From the NCBI RefSeq assembly GCF_000220395.1, contig NW_004085886.1:1-64000 (forward strand): a DNA stretch of 64,000 nucleotides. Direction: 5' to 3'. Every line of letters starts with the position of its first letter. The stretch's first letter is position 1. The stretch is from Ichthyophthirius multifiliis (Eukaryota > Ciliophora > Oligohymenophorea > Hymenostomatida). Shown here piece after piece: positions 51,278 through 63,797 of the stretch. The position numbers and the translations under genes were made by a program. The notes under the pieces were generated by a model. It was not told the origin of the DNA. It did not search any database and saw only the letters and a program-made list of their open reading frames with translations.

Positions 51278-53135
51278 ATGGGAAACTGTACAACAAAAAA
51301 TTAAAACATTAGCGATTAAAGTAAATTATTTTTTAATATGTTCAAAAAAAAGATTATAAATATAATTTAAATTTATATTATATTTATTTTTATTTTTTAA
51401 AATTAAATATCAAGAACTATCTATTAAAAATATTTAATTTTTATTTGTAATTGGAAAAGGTGGTTTTGGTAAAGTAATAATAAAAATATAACTAAAATAA
51501 AACTTAAATCAATATTAAATATATATAAATAAAAAAAATACTTGTGAAACAGGTATGGAAGATTGAAATGAAAAAAAATAGAAGAGAATATGCATTAAAA
51601 GAGATGAGTAAAGCAAAGTAAAAAAAAAATATATTGATAAATAATTAAAATTAAAATTAGAATTATTTCAAAAAAAAGTATAAATTCAATAATGAATGAA
51701 CGCCTATTATTATCAACACTTAATCATCCGTATATAAAAAAAAATATTAACTTGAAAAAAAAAATGAAAATTTTTATTTAAACTATTTTAATTTACTTTA
51801 AAAACAAATAGATTTATAATAAATATGATGTTTGCATTTTAAGATAAATCAAATTTATATTTAGTAATGGATTTATTAGAAGGCGGTGATTTACGTTATC
51901 ATTTATGTCGTTATCGTTAATTTAACGAATAATAAACAAGTAAAAAAGAAGAAATAAAAAACTAAAAATAATAAAAAATTAGAATTTATAGCAGCTTGTA
52001 TAATAATAGGATTAGAGTATTTACATTCAAATGTGATATTACATCGAGATATAAAACCAGAAAATATATTATTTGATTTAAAGGGTTATATAAGGATAAC
52101 AGATTTTGGAATAGCAAGATAATGGAAGCCTGAAAATTAATAGGATACAAGTGGAACTCCTGGTTATATGGGTATTTTAAAATATTAAATTATATATAAA
52201 CATAATTAAATTTAACAAAAAGCTCCCGAAGTTATGTGTAGATAAAATCATGGAATTTCAGCAGACTACTTTGCTTTAGGAGTAATAGTTTACGAAACTA
52301 TGCTTGGAAAAAGGCCATATATAGGAAAAACAAGATAAGAAATAAGAGATTAAATTTTAGCAAAATAAGTGTAGATAAAACATGATGAGATGCCTGAAGG
52401 ATGGAGTTTAGAAGCCGCGGATTTTGTTAACAGAGTATTTTTTTATTAACAAATTTATTATTTTCATTTATGTTAAGCTTATTTAAAGGAAATCAATTAA
52501 TAGATTAGGCTCTAAAGGTCCTTAAGAAGTAAAAAACCACATTTGGTTTAAAGACTATCCTTGGGAAAAACATTTTAATAAAGAAATAGTAGCGCCATTT
52601 ATTCCTCCAGTAAACATTAAAACTTAAATATTAATTTTTTATAATGTTTTATTATTTATTCTGTAATTTAAAAGACAATTTAAAAAAGAAAAAAAATACG
52701 AAAAAAAAAAAATAATAATGGTTTTTTTTTTTTAAAAAAAATATATTTTTTTAAAAAAAATACAAATTAATTAAAATAATTTATAAAAATATAATATTTT
52801 ATTTATAAAAATTAAAAATAGAATTAAGAGAATAATTTTTATATATATGAAGATAGAAATAATACTGATAATAATTAAATAATATAAAACTAGATACTTT
52901 TAAGAAGAAACTCAATTTAAAGTTTTTATATTTTTTTAAATATGTTTTTTTTAATAAAATTTTTATTTTATTATTCGTAGATTTATTTGATGGATATACT
53001 TATGATAATACAAATAGTAAAGAATAATATACATGTTTATAATAATAAAATTTAAGTATTAATTATAATAATTAAATTCACTTTAGCTAAAATTAAGGAT
53101 TAGTGTTAAACTCTGTTTAAAATTCAAAATAATGA
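51278..53135 (+). CDS. AGC-family protein kinase with N-myristoylation-type start
   Basis: Begins MGNCTTK, a typical myristoylation and palmitoylation start. Kinase motifs follow across several short exons: [64 protein letters not shown] and [13 protein letters not shown]. The domain order and GGDLRYHL recall the STK32 (YANK) group of AGC kinases. The C-terminal tail has RRNSIQ and [11 protein letters not shown], the latter like an AGC hydrophobic motif. The last exon starts after an intron ending at about 52,979. The exons between 52,620 and 52,850 are unclear. Stop TGA at 53,133-53,135. Signalling role unknown; membrane attachment is inferred from the N-terminus. Confidence 0.85.
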
Positions 53136-53316
53136 GTAATTAATAATATTATATTTTTTTAATAAAATATAATATTACAAATAAATAAAAAAAAATATAT
53201 TATAAAATGATATAATGTGTATAAATATATAAATATTATTATTATAAACTTAATCTAAAATTATATTTTTTTATAATATTTTCTTTTTTTTAATAATAAT
53301 ATAAACTAAATATTTT

Positions 53317-54064
53317 TCATAAATTTTTATTGTCTTTATTATCTTCTTCTTTATATTAGTAATTATTATTTTCAAATAAATAATCTTTATTTTATAAACT
53401 ATGAATTAATTATTCTTAAGATTATAGATTCGATTATTTATCTACTTATTCATATAATTGATTTTTACTCTATTGTAATTTTAATTAGTATTATGCTTAT
53501 TAGAGCATAAAAATGTTATAATCTTAATTTTTGTTAGTTTAATTTTAAATTTATTATTTAACTGTGGTTGAATTTAATAACATGTTATTAATACATGATT
53601 ATAAACTTGATTAAACAATATATTATTAATCCTATAGATAATTCTATTTAAAACTAATTTAATCAGTAATCGATTATTATTATTATTATTAATATTATTA
53701 TTAATTATTAATATAAAATTTTTATTTTATTATTATTATATTTATTATTTTATTATTATAATTAATATGAATTTAATATATGATTTATGATAATAAAATA
53801 TTATTATTATTATTAATAAAATAATAAAATATCCTTTTAAATATCTTTATAATGATATAAAAATTATTATTATAAAAAGTATATTCAAGAAATGGAATAA
53901 AAATTCATCTTTTAAATAAAAAAAATAATTATTAACTTATTAATTTTATAAGTTATTAATATTCAATTAAAAAATATTATTTTTATTATTATTATTATAT
54001 TATATTAAATTATCATTTTTATTATCAATTTTATTATATTCATTTTTATTATCAATTTTATTAC

Positions 54065-54127
<63 letters not shown>

Positions 54128-54751
54128 TTTATTATTATCTTTTTCATTATCTTTATTATAATCTTTATTATTATCTTTATTATTATCTTTATTATTATCA
54201 TTATTTTAGTTACTAGTTCTTCTATTTTATTTTTCTATATTATTTATTTATTATATATATTTTGTTGTGCTTTTACAATTTTCAATATTTTAATTATTTT
54301 TTTGAAATATTTTTTATAAATTCAATTTTTTATTAAATAATGGCATATAATTTATTAGAATTTCTTTTTCATCTAAAATATTTATATTAGAAACCATTGA
54401 TATTTTTTATATATATTCTTAAAATAATATATTTTTTTAGTATCCATTCTTTATATTTAATTATTCTTTTTCATTATTTTGAACTGCTTCGCTTTATTTT
54501 TTTTCAATTTCAATAAAAATAATAATTTATTTTTAATGTTTTGTATATTTTTATAATTATTCTTTTTCTTATTCTAATTATTATCCTGTACTTAACATTA
54601 ATTTAAAATGACTATTTTAATAACCACTTAATTATGGATGATTTTACAAAATAAATGTTTTTAACTTTGTTAAATTCCATATAACAGGAACTTAGATTTC
54701 CATATCTTAGATATTATTATTTATGCTTCTAATAATAATTTTTATAGTCAT
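53317..54751 (-). CDS. HERP-like ubiquitin-domain protein with Asn-rich middle
   Basis: From the ATG at 54751 the N-terminus reads MTIKIIIRSINNNIQDMEI, then VIWNLTKLKTFILQNHPQLSG and FKLMLSTGQQLEQE, the pattern of a ubiquitin-like domain of the HERPUD/TMUB type as I know it. The middle has a run of Asn/Lys/Asp repeats encoded by AAT tracts; the end is Gln-rich (QQAQYQLKLQQSKNQLYEQ) and stops at the TGA 53,319-53,317. Introns between about 53,550 and 54,000 are not resolved, and the transmembrane hairpin typical of HERP was not clearly seen. Assignment as UBL is fairly good, as HERP weak. Confidence 0.55.
54069..54120. repeat. (TTA)n / (AAT)n trinucleotide repeat inside a coding region
   Basis: About 17 copies of TTA on the + strand, read as AAT (Asn) on the - strand, in the ubiquitin-domain gene. 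Flanking TTATTATCT units (about 54,120-54,200) encode alternating Asn, Lys and Asp. Confidence 0.9.
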
Positions 54752-54911
54752 TTTTTTTTTTTTATATATTTTTTTTTTCCTCTTTTTTATCTCAAAATAA
54801 AAATATCAAAATTAATTATAAATACAAATAATTATTTATATTATATTATATAAAAATTATATAATTTAAAATAAAACGAGTAACGAATAATTATTGTAAT
54901 AAATTTCATAG

Positions 54912-56318
54912 GAAACATAAAAACCTAATCTTGATATACTAGATTAATCGTTTCCTTTACTTTCTACTAAATCTCGATTCGAAGGTGAAGTTTTTACACA
55001 AGGGTCTACGGATCCAATAGATAACTCCAAAAATATAAACCAAAATAATATATAAGAAATATAAGTAAAAGAAAGTGCCATACATGATAATAAACTTAAA
55101 AATGAGAGTATACCGAAAATCGAGAGCATATAACAAAGGCAATCTCCGATTGTATAAAAATATAAACTGCTATTTAAAGCAGAAGAGGAGAATAAATAAA
55201 TAGACAAGTCAGTTAACAATAATAGATAAAAAAGTATTGAAAAAGGGAATACAATATTAAGTTTATAAAATAAGAATTTACGTAAATAATTAGAAGAAGA
55301 GAAATTAAAAACAATTGAAAAAAATTTACTAATAGAAAATTTAGGATTAAAAACAGAAAAAGAAAAAGAATAATTTGAAAAAATAATAGAGTTTATTTTA
55401 TCTTTTGAATTTCCAAATAATTGGAAAAAGGAGTTAATGCCTGATTCTATTTGTTATTATAATTTAGAAGATTAGTTTTCTACATAGATTCATCCTTTTT
55501 TAAAATATTAAAATATATTCTGTTTATAAGAATAAAATTAATTATAAATATTCAGTTAATCGAAATATACTAAAGAAGATATTCAGAAATTATAAAATTA
55601 AAAAAGCAAAAACAAAATTCTTTAATTCATATAACTTTATTAAGAAAGTTTAAGTAATAATTCAAAAAAAGAAATTTCTTCGAGCAAAAACACAAATTCT
55701 CAGCCAAAAAATATATACAAATTAGGTCATAACTAAAGCATTATAAGTTAAAATTCTCTAAAGAATACTAATTCCTAAAAAACTATAAATTCTTAAAATG
55801 ACACGAATTAAAATTTAAGTAATTCTAACTTAAAAATGTCTAAAGATAAATTACCTCCTGAAGATAATATTAATAATCTTGCGAAAATTACAAAAAATAA
55901 TAATAGTATTAATAATAATAATATTAGTATTATTAATAATGATGTTAATTTTTAATCAAAAAAGATAGTAGTACCTAATAATAATGATTTCCTTTTGTAC
56001 GAATAAGGTTCTTAAGGAAAATTAAGGTTCAAATAATTATTAAAATAATTAGAAATATAAAAAATGGAAATTTAATCAAATGACTATAATAATAAGAAAG
56101 ACATTTAGTTATTAATATAAGAACACGAAATTAATTAATCAACAAAATATTACATAGAAAAATACTAAAAATATTCCTTAGAAAGACTTCATAATAAAAT
56201 GTGCCAATAATAAAATTATTTAAGGGCAAACCCAGAAGAAATAGCAAAATAAATAATCGAATTAAACGTTATTTAAAATCCAAATTTATATTTTTAGCCA
56301 GAATTTGTATTTGTATGA
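54912..56318 (+). CDS. N-terminal part of a large coiled-coil protein (5' end unresolved)
   Basis: Open in one frame from at least 54,912, where a 3' splice site may lie, to the TGA at 56,316-56,318. It is Lys/Glu/Asn/Gln-rich with coiled-coil segments (LRKQLEEEKLKTIEKNLLI, KEKEQFEKIIEFILSFEF) and a Ser/Asn-rich middle. No in-frame ATG is found between the start of the neighbouring - strand gene and position 55,430, so the first exon is missing or the start is the ATG at about 55,437. The TGA overlaps the ATG of the next frame (ATGA at 56,315-56,318), and the protein character continues there, so I believe this is the same gene with an unexplained frame change. A candidate 30-nt intron near the end is a multiple of three and does not help. 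Confidence 0.5.
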
Positions 56319-59300
56319 AATTGCCTTATTTCTGGAGAGAGTTTTATGATCAGAAAACTCAATAAAAAATCTACTAGAATTAACTTTCAAATAGTCTTTT
56401 GTTAAATCATCCTGCTACTTTTTATATTAGAATTATTATATAATAAATCATGTAAGATTCTAAATTATTATTATAATTACCTTAATATATTTTAGATGGG
56501 TAAAATATGAATTTTTTAGATATTTTAAATAGAAAATATTCTATTGATATGCAATAAAAAGTATATCAAATTCTAAAATGCTATGATAAGCATGAAGATA
56601 TTCGAAATTCGTTTATTAAATAAAATCTATAAAGATATAATTAACAAGATGATATTTAAACACGAAAAAGCTTAATAAATAATAAGGATATGGATGATAA
56701 TATTGTAGTGTTTTCATAAATACAAAATGAAAGTTTTTATTAAAATAAATAAAAGCATAAAAAAAAAAATTCTAACCTAAATGATAATCATATATTTGTT
56801 TTATGCAATGAATTTAATATTAAACTTCCAGAAGAAGCTCATTTGATTTCTATTTTAGTGGAATTTTTGCAACAACAAGAAAAATAAGAAAATAAAAATT
56901 CTGATTAATAATGGAGATTTAGAATTACAGATAAAGGAGAAGTGTATTGGTTTAATTAGGCAAAGTAGAAAGCTTAATCTAACTATCCTTTATATGAATA
57001 ATTAAAAAATATATTAGAATTATATAAAAAATGTATAGAGAAAGAAATAAAAAAAAGAGTTTTGGATAAAGAATATATAAATTTGTTAGATTTTTTCTAA
57101 ATATCAGAGAGTGATTCAGAAGAAAATAAAGAAATTATAAAATATATTTAAAAAGAATCAAAAGAATTTGTAAAAGAATATTTAACGTAAATTTAAGAAG
57201 AGAAAAAAAGAAAAAAAAAAGAAGAAGATGCTTTCTATAGTTTAAAATATATTAATTAATATCTAAAAAAAGATGAATTATTTCATAATGATGAGTTCTT
57301 AAAAAATAATATTTTGTTTAAATGGCCTTTTAAATTTGAAAAAAAAAACAATGAGAAAAATAAAAAAGAATTAAATGATGTTAAAAGTGTAAAAACAAAA
57401 TAAAAGTTTAAAATTCACAAAGATAGTAAACAATAAAGTTTTATTAATCAAAATACTACTTCTGTTTAATTTATTGATGAGGATTTAAATAAATAAAATA
57501 ATTTCAATATAAATTTTAATTTCGATAGTAGCTCCTTCTCAAGTAATGATGAGGAAAATTAAGCACTTATTGATTATAAAGTTGTTAATAATAATATTTT
57601 AAATAAAATAAGTAGAAAAGAAAGTATACAAGAATAATTAAAGTAAGTAAAGTTTACTGAAAAAACAAAAAATTTGGAAGAAAATAATAAAAAAGACATT
57701 TTATTTATTAAATCATAAAGTCTTCATAAAATAATAGAAAATTCTTAAAAAAAAGATACAAATATATATAATAAAGAAATTCAAGATAAAGTAAATATAT
57801 AATTTAATTTTTAATTTAGAAAAAAAAAAAGGATTATATAGAAAATGAAAAAGAAGATTTAATAAATAATTTAAATTTAGAAAATAAAAAAGAAGATTTA
57901 ATAAATAAAGATAATATAGAAAATAAAAAAGAAGATTTAATAAATAATTTAAATATATAAAACAAAAAAGAAGATTCAATAAATAAAGAAAATTTAGTAA
58001 ACAAAAAAGAAGATTCAATAAACAAAGAAAATTTAGAAAATAAAAAAGAAAATTCAATAAACAAAGAAAATTTAGAAAATAAAAAAGAAGATTAAATAAA
58101 TAAAGAAAATAAAAAAGAAGATTAAATAAATAAAGAAAATTTAGAAAAAAATGTAGTCTTTGAAAAAATATAAAACTTATCAAATCAAATATAAGAAACG
58201 GAATAAAAGTAGACTTTAAAAAAAAATAATATGAAGATATTGAAATCAGTTTTTTAATTATTTAATTTTTATTTGTAAACTAAAAATAATCATAAACAAT
58301 AAAAAAAGTAAAAAGAATTATTAGAATAATAAAATTAGGAGCAAATAAATTAAATCTAAAATTAAGCTTAAAATGTTTAAATACTTTGCAAAAAAAATAA
58401 GTATTATAAAAATAGATTAACGATAAACTAATGTAAATAAGTAATAATAATTATTTTATTAAAATTCTTTTACATTAATTTTAAAGTAAAAGTATTGATA
58501 AAAAAATAATCCTGTTTAAGAAAAGGTTCCTGTTTAAGAAAAGGTTAAATTTATCTTTAAAAAGACTTCTAAAAATACTAATAATAATATTAAATAAGAA
58601 TAAAATGAAAATATTACTAAATTTAATAAATAATATAATTTTAATAATAATTTATCTTAATTTCCAAATGTTTCTTTTTAAAAAAACTAAATATTTTCAA
58701 TATTATCACCAGAAAATATAAATAATTAAGAATGTTATTTTTAATATATATTTATATGAACTTATTTATTATATTCATTTTATAGAATTGAATTCACCTA
58801 AAAATTTTATTCAAAATAATTAAGATGGTTTAAATAATTCTTAAGTCTAAGAATAATAAGTTACTTAAATAAAATAAAAAATATAAGATAAACTTTTAAT
58901 TGAAATTTAGAAACCAGGTACAGAATAAAAGTTAAATAAAAGCAATGTAATTTAATATTTTATTTATAAAAGCAAAACACATATTTTCTTATAAAAAAAA
59001 ATAGTAAATACTATCTAAAATAATATTAAAAGAAATTCCTAAAGTACAAAGTGAAATTCCTAAAGTACAAAAATAATTAAGTTAAAAATAGCGTTTTTAA
59101 GTATAATAAGACCTGATAATAATAGAAGAATCCTCATAATCATCAAATGACGAAGAACAAAGCTAAAAAAAAAGTAAACGTTAAAAACAATCAATAACAA
59201 TAGATTAATTAATTTAAATGTAATCTAAAAAATAAGATGAAGAATTAGAAAATCATAATTTCTAAAAACATGAAAATTTTGAAAAAAAAAAAATTGAAAA

Positions 59301-61263
59301 AGACAAATCTTTTAAATTTTACGAAAATAAAACAATGAGAAATTTAAATGATTAAATTTAATAAGACTTTACTCTATTAAAAAACAAAGAATATCTGTAA
59401 AAAAAGCTGAATTAATAATACCAAAAAGCAAATTTAAGTAATACTTTTTGCCTCAAAGAAAAATAACATAATTTATATCTGAAATAATAATATTACCATA
59501 CTACAAACAATAATTTAAAAAGAAAAAATGAAATTCTAAAAAAACAATAAAACCTTTATTAAACAACTGCTTTTTTTCCTACTTTTTCACCTCTAAAATG
59601 TCATTAAATATCTCCTTTAAAAATTTAAAATTTAAAATAAAATAAATCATTATCTCCCTAATTTGGCGTAAAATAAGAAAAACTTCCATTAATATTTTCT
59701 TAAAAAATATAAAGCCCGAAAAAATTGAAAGTTATAAAAATTAATAAATACGAAGATAATATTACCCATTATAAATTAAATTAAACACTTTCTCATTTAT
59801 TAAAAAAATATCCTCATTTTAAATTATTTTATAATAATAAAAATTAATATAATCATAATAATATACATTATTTTAATCAGCAAGCTTAAATTCATTTAGA
59901 GTCTTTAAAATAAAAATTTCTTAAAAAAAAGCTGGATTTTATCATTTTCGAATTTATAATTTAAAACCTTGACCTTACTGAAAAAATCAAAAAAACTATA
60001 TATGATTCTGAGATTTTAAAGATTAATTTTTATAGACATTTTCGAAAATAATTTAAATTAATTCGTGAATTTTTAGTTAATTTACCATAATTAGTAGATA
60101 ATATTTAATAAATAATAACCAATTAAGAGCTTGAAATTTCAATTTTTAAATAAATATATCCTTTACTTATTCAAAAATTCTTATTTTTATTAAATTCAAT
60201 GAAGAAGACGAATATAATTTCACCTTTAATTAATGAGAAAGAATTTCCACAAGAAAACATTATTTACGAAACACTTACAGATTCGGAAGAAGAAGATATA
60301 AATCCTTTTGTATAATAGTTTAACTTATTGAACTCAAAAATATTAAATAATATACTTTTAAATGATAAAAAGTAGAAAAGAAAACTTTAAAAAAGACTTT
60401 AAAAGTTGAACTCTAGTAAATCACGTTAAGATAGTATAATTAGTTAAAAAAATAATTTAATTTAACAATTTAATTCTTCTTCTTCATCTTCATCTGCTTC
60501 AAGATCATCCAATAAAAAAATAGATAATAAAATAAATAATAATTTTATAACTTTTGATAAAGATTATGAATAGTTTCGAATAAAAATTATAATATAGACA
60601 TATTAATAATCTAAATTTATGTTTTTGTTTGAAAAATTATTAATTAATTAAGAAAAACAAGAATAATTATCATCTAGTAATGTTTTATGGAAAGTAACAA
60701 AAAATAAAAATTAAAAAAAAATTAAATAAAAGGCATTAAATTTAGAAATAGGAAATGCGAATATATTATAAAGAAATTCAGTAAAAAAATATGAAATATT
60801 TCTAGATTTTGCTTTAAATATTGATTATTTTCATAAAATGATTAAAAGACTAAATATAAATATAAATTTGGAAGGAGATTTATTATGGATAGCATATTTA
60901 TATTGTTGTTTTTTATTAAAATATAGTCCTAATTAAAATCAGGAATTTATTTTAGCTGTTCTAAATTCTTCTAAATAAAATAAATATGATTAATATTTCC
61001 AATTATTAATTGAAATAAATCGAATTAAAAGATAATTTGTTATTTCTGATATGAATTCTAAATAAAATTACGAATATTTAAACTAATTAGCTTGGTTTAA
61101 GTTTTATTATGATGATGATATATTTTATTATAATCCAGTTCTTTAATTAAAAAAAAATAAATTAAATGTTAATACTATTCTTATATATGAATAATTTTTA
61201 GCAATTGAAAAATATAAATTTATTGAAATTATTGAATTTTTAATGAATTTTCTTTAAAATTGA
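56315..61263 (+). CDS. Very large low-complexity protein with WW-like domain and 13-residue repeats
   Basis: Opens with MKLPYFWREFYDQKTQQKIY and continues, with several introns, to the TGA at 61,261-61,263, about 1,500 residues. At about 56,920-57,000 there is a WW-like domain, WRFRITDKGEVYWFNQAKQK followed by NYPLYEQL; its spacing recalls the WW domain of CEP164, a ciliary transition-fibre protein, but the second Trp is Tyr. Then come charged coiled coils, the 13-residue repeat block, Gln/Asn-rich stretches and a 2-kb final exon (about 59,210 onward) that ends in a more globular part (GDLLWIAYLYCCFLLKYSPN, LAWFKFYYDDDILYY). Function unknown; a cytoskeletal or basal-body role is inference. 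Probably one gene together with the preceding frame. Confidence 0.55.
57834..58142 (+). repeat. 39-bp (13-residue) tandem repeats in a coding region
   Basis: About eight imperfect copies of a 39-nt unit that encodes NKKEDLINKENLE and variants (SINKENLE, LINNLNLE). All changes keep the frame, and in two places the unit is shortened in multiples of three, which argues for selection at the protein level. The antisense frame is also open here only because the unit lacks TCA. Confidence 0.9.
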
Positions 61264-62710
61264 TAAGTTGTGTATATTATTAATTAATAAGAAACATATT
61301 CATCCATAATTTTTAAAAATTTTCGGTTGAAACAAAGATTTTAATATATTTATATATTATTTTAACAAATTACTAATATGTATTTTATTCTTTATTCAAA
61401 ATAAAAAAATTAGGCGGTTGTAAAGTATATAAAAAATTTTTATTTGCTATTTCATAAAGTAAAAAAAAAAAGATTAACAATTAAAATTGATAAAATTATA
61501 AAAAAGTTGTAAAATAAAAATAATTAAAAAAATGCAATCAATAATTTTTATATTTAAAATAACTTTTTTCATTTCTATTTATTTGTATTAAAATTAAAAA
61601 ATATTAAATATATTATATTTCTCTTACATTAATAATTCAAAAACAAACATATTGATAATTTGATTATTTTATTAAATTATTATAATAATTTTATCACGAT
61701 TATTTTTTTTATTTATTCATAAACATTTCAATATTATTTTATTTATGTTTTAGTAAAAATTATTGAATTTTATTTTATTTATTGAAAGAAAAAAAGAAAT
61801 ATATACATTATGTTATTAAAAATTATTATTTATTAGTAAAATAGTATATAATTTAAATAATTTGTTACTTTTAAAAAATTATTATAATATGATTTGAATA
61901 AATAATATTCTTTTGATAGAAAGTTAATTTAAATTCTATTAATTATTTTATATTAATAATATTATTAAGATTAAATGAATTAGCCAATTATTAATAAATT
62001 TAAAGCCATTAATAAAATAAAAGTCATGATAATTTATTTCAAAATAAAATTATTAAAATTTTATTATAGTAATACATATTAAATAATATATCCAATTTGA
62101 CTGCTAAATATAAATAAATTTAAAACAATTCATATATATAAATAATAGTTAAAAATAAATATTTAAAATAATTAGTTCTAAGTAATAGCAAAAGAAAAAA
62201 AAAATATTAAAAATAAATAAAAATAATAAAAATTATATGAAATAATTGAAAATCCATTTTAATTTATTTCTTAAATAAAAATATAAGTTGTTAAAATATT
62301 AATTAAAATCTTAAATTAAACTAAAATCATTCTCTTAAAAATTAAATTGACTAATAAATTTTTGTGGAATTGAAGTTAAAAATATATTAAAAAGCTTCAA
62401 TAAATATTTATGAATTTTATTGATAAAAAAGGAGCTCACCAACCTTTATTTCGCTTGAAAGAATGTTTTATAAAGACATTTTATTTAATTTAGTTTTAGT
62501 AAAATTGTAATAATAAAAAATTAATCATATTGTTTTTTAAGATTTTCTAAAATAATTATATTTAAAATTTAATTAAAGTAAAATAAAAAATATTAAAGAA
62601 TTTATTTATATATTTTAAATTAATTATAAAAAAAAGAAACCTTAATAAATATATAACAAAACAAAACTAAAAAAACAAACCAAAAAAACAAACCAAAAAA
62701 ATAAAAAAAA

Positions 62711-62741
<31 letters not shown>

Positions 62742-63797
62742 CAAAAAACAAAAAACAAAAAACAAAATAAAACAAAACAAAACAAAACAAAAATATTAAA
62801 ATATCATAATAAATAATTCTAAATTTATTTTATAAAAATAACAAAAATTAATAATTATAAAAGTTAAAAAAAGTTTAAATAAATTAAAATATTAATAATT
62901 AATTAAATATTAAATATTATATTTAGAATGTATAAGTATAAAAAAAATATTCAACTTGTAATATTTAAAAAATAAATTAAAATAAAATGATTTATACAAA
63001 TATTTTAAATATTATATAAATAACTTCAATATTTATATATAAATAATTATTAAAAATTTAGAATAAAAAGAAAATTTATAAATAAAAATATTTTAATATA
63101 ATAATATCCAATTTTATTAAATACAAGTTATATATAATGTTTTCTTAAATTAAACAATATAAATAATAATAAAATAAATAAAAAAAAGACATAAAAAATA
63201 TATGATATTAATAAATATAAAATATTTATTTATAAATAAATAAAAATAAATTTATATAAATAAATATATATATTTATTAATATATATATATATATGTAAA
63301 TATTTTTTATATTTTTAATTTAATATAATATATATTTAAATAATATTATATATCTAATAAATATTTATTTATTTTATAGTATTTTATTTTATTTTAAATA
63401 AAAAAATTAAATATTATTATAATAAATCATTATTTATATTTAATATATTTTGGTTTTTAAATAAAAAATTTATAAACAATCTTTTATTTTTTTAAATATT
63501 TAATATTATTCTTCTTTTGCATTTTATTTATTTGTTTATATATATATTAAAAAATTTTTTTTATTTAATTAAAAATAAATTTATCATAAAAAATTATAAA
63601 ATATTTGATTAATAAATTATAATTTTATTAAACAAAAAAATATTGATATAGCAAATTTAAATATTTAATATTATCATAAACATGTAAATATAAAAAACAT
63701 AATTCCAGTATTTTTTTATTTTACTTTAAAAAATTGACAAAAATACTTCTAAAATAAAATTACAATTATATATATTAAAAAAGCCATATAAATGCAC
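61264..63797. other. Longest gene-free region, A/T-rich
   Basis: About 2.5 kb without a supported gene on either strand, between the 3' ends of two convergent genes. Apart from the ACAAA tract it consists of mixed A/T with AT runs near 63,240-63,300. Confidence 0.6.
62656..62792. repeat. (ACAAA)n / (ACAAAA)n repeat
   Basis: About 135 nt of 5- and 6-nt ACAAA-type units with C as the only non-A/T base. A shorter tract of the same kind lies in an intron of the PP4C gene (about 43,955-43,998). Confidence 0.9.

Noticed and set aside
54944-55219. Open frame on the - strand with several hydrophobic stretches, resembling a membrane protein
   Set aside because: The + strand in the same place is a Lys/Glu/Gln-rich coding frame in constant phase with the large gene. 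Antisense of Lys/Glu/Asn codons always gives Phe/Phe/Ile-rich open frames, and this one uses no TAA/TAG Gln codons at all, unlike real genes here.
56284-56313. 30-nt GT..AG interval as explanation of the frame change in the large gene
   Set aside because: Its length is a multiple of three, so removing it does not change the frame.
57713-58183. 156-residue - strand frame rich in Leu and Phe
   Set aside because: It is the antisense of the 13-residue repeat block; its repeats mirror the sense unit.
62656-62792. Telomere or centromere remnant
   Set aside because: The ciliate telomere repeat is C4A2-type; the units here are ACAAA without C runs, so it is an ordinary low-complexity tract.
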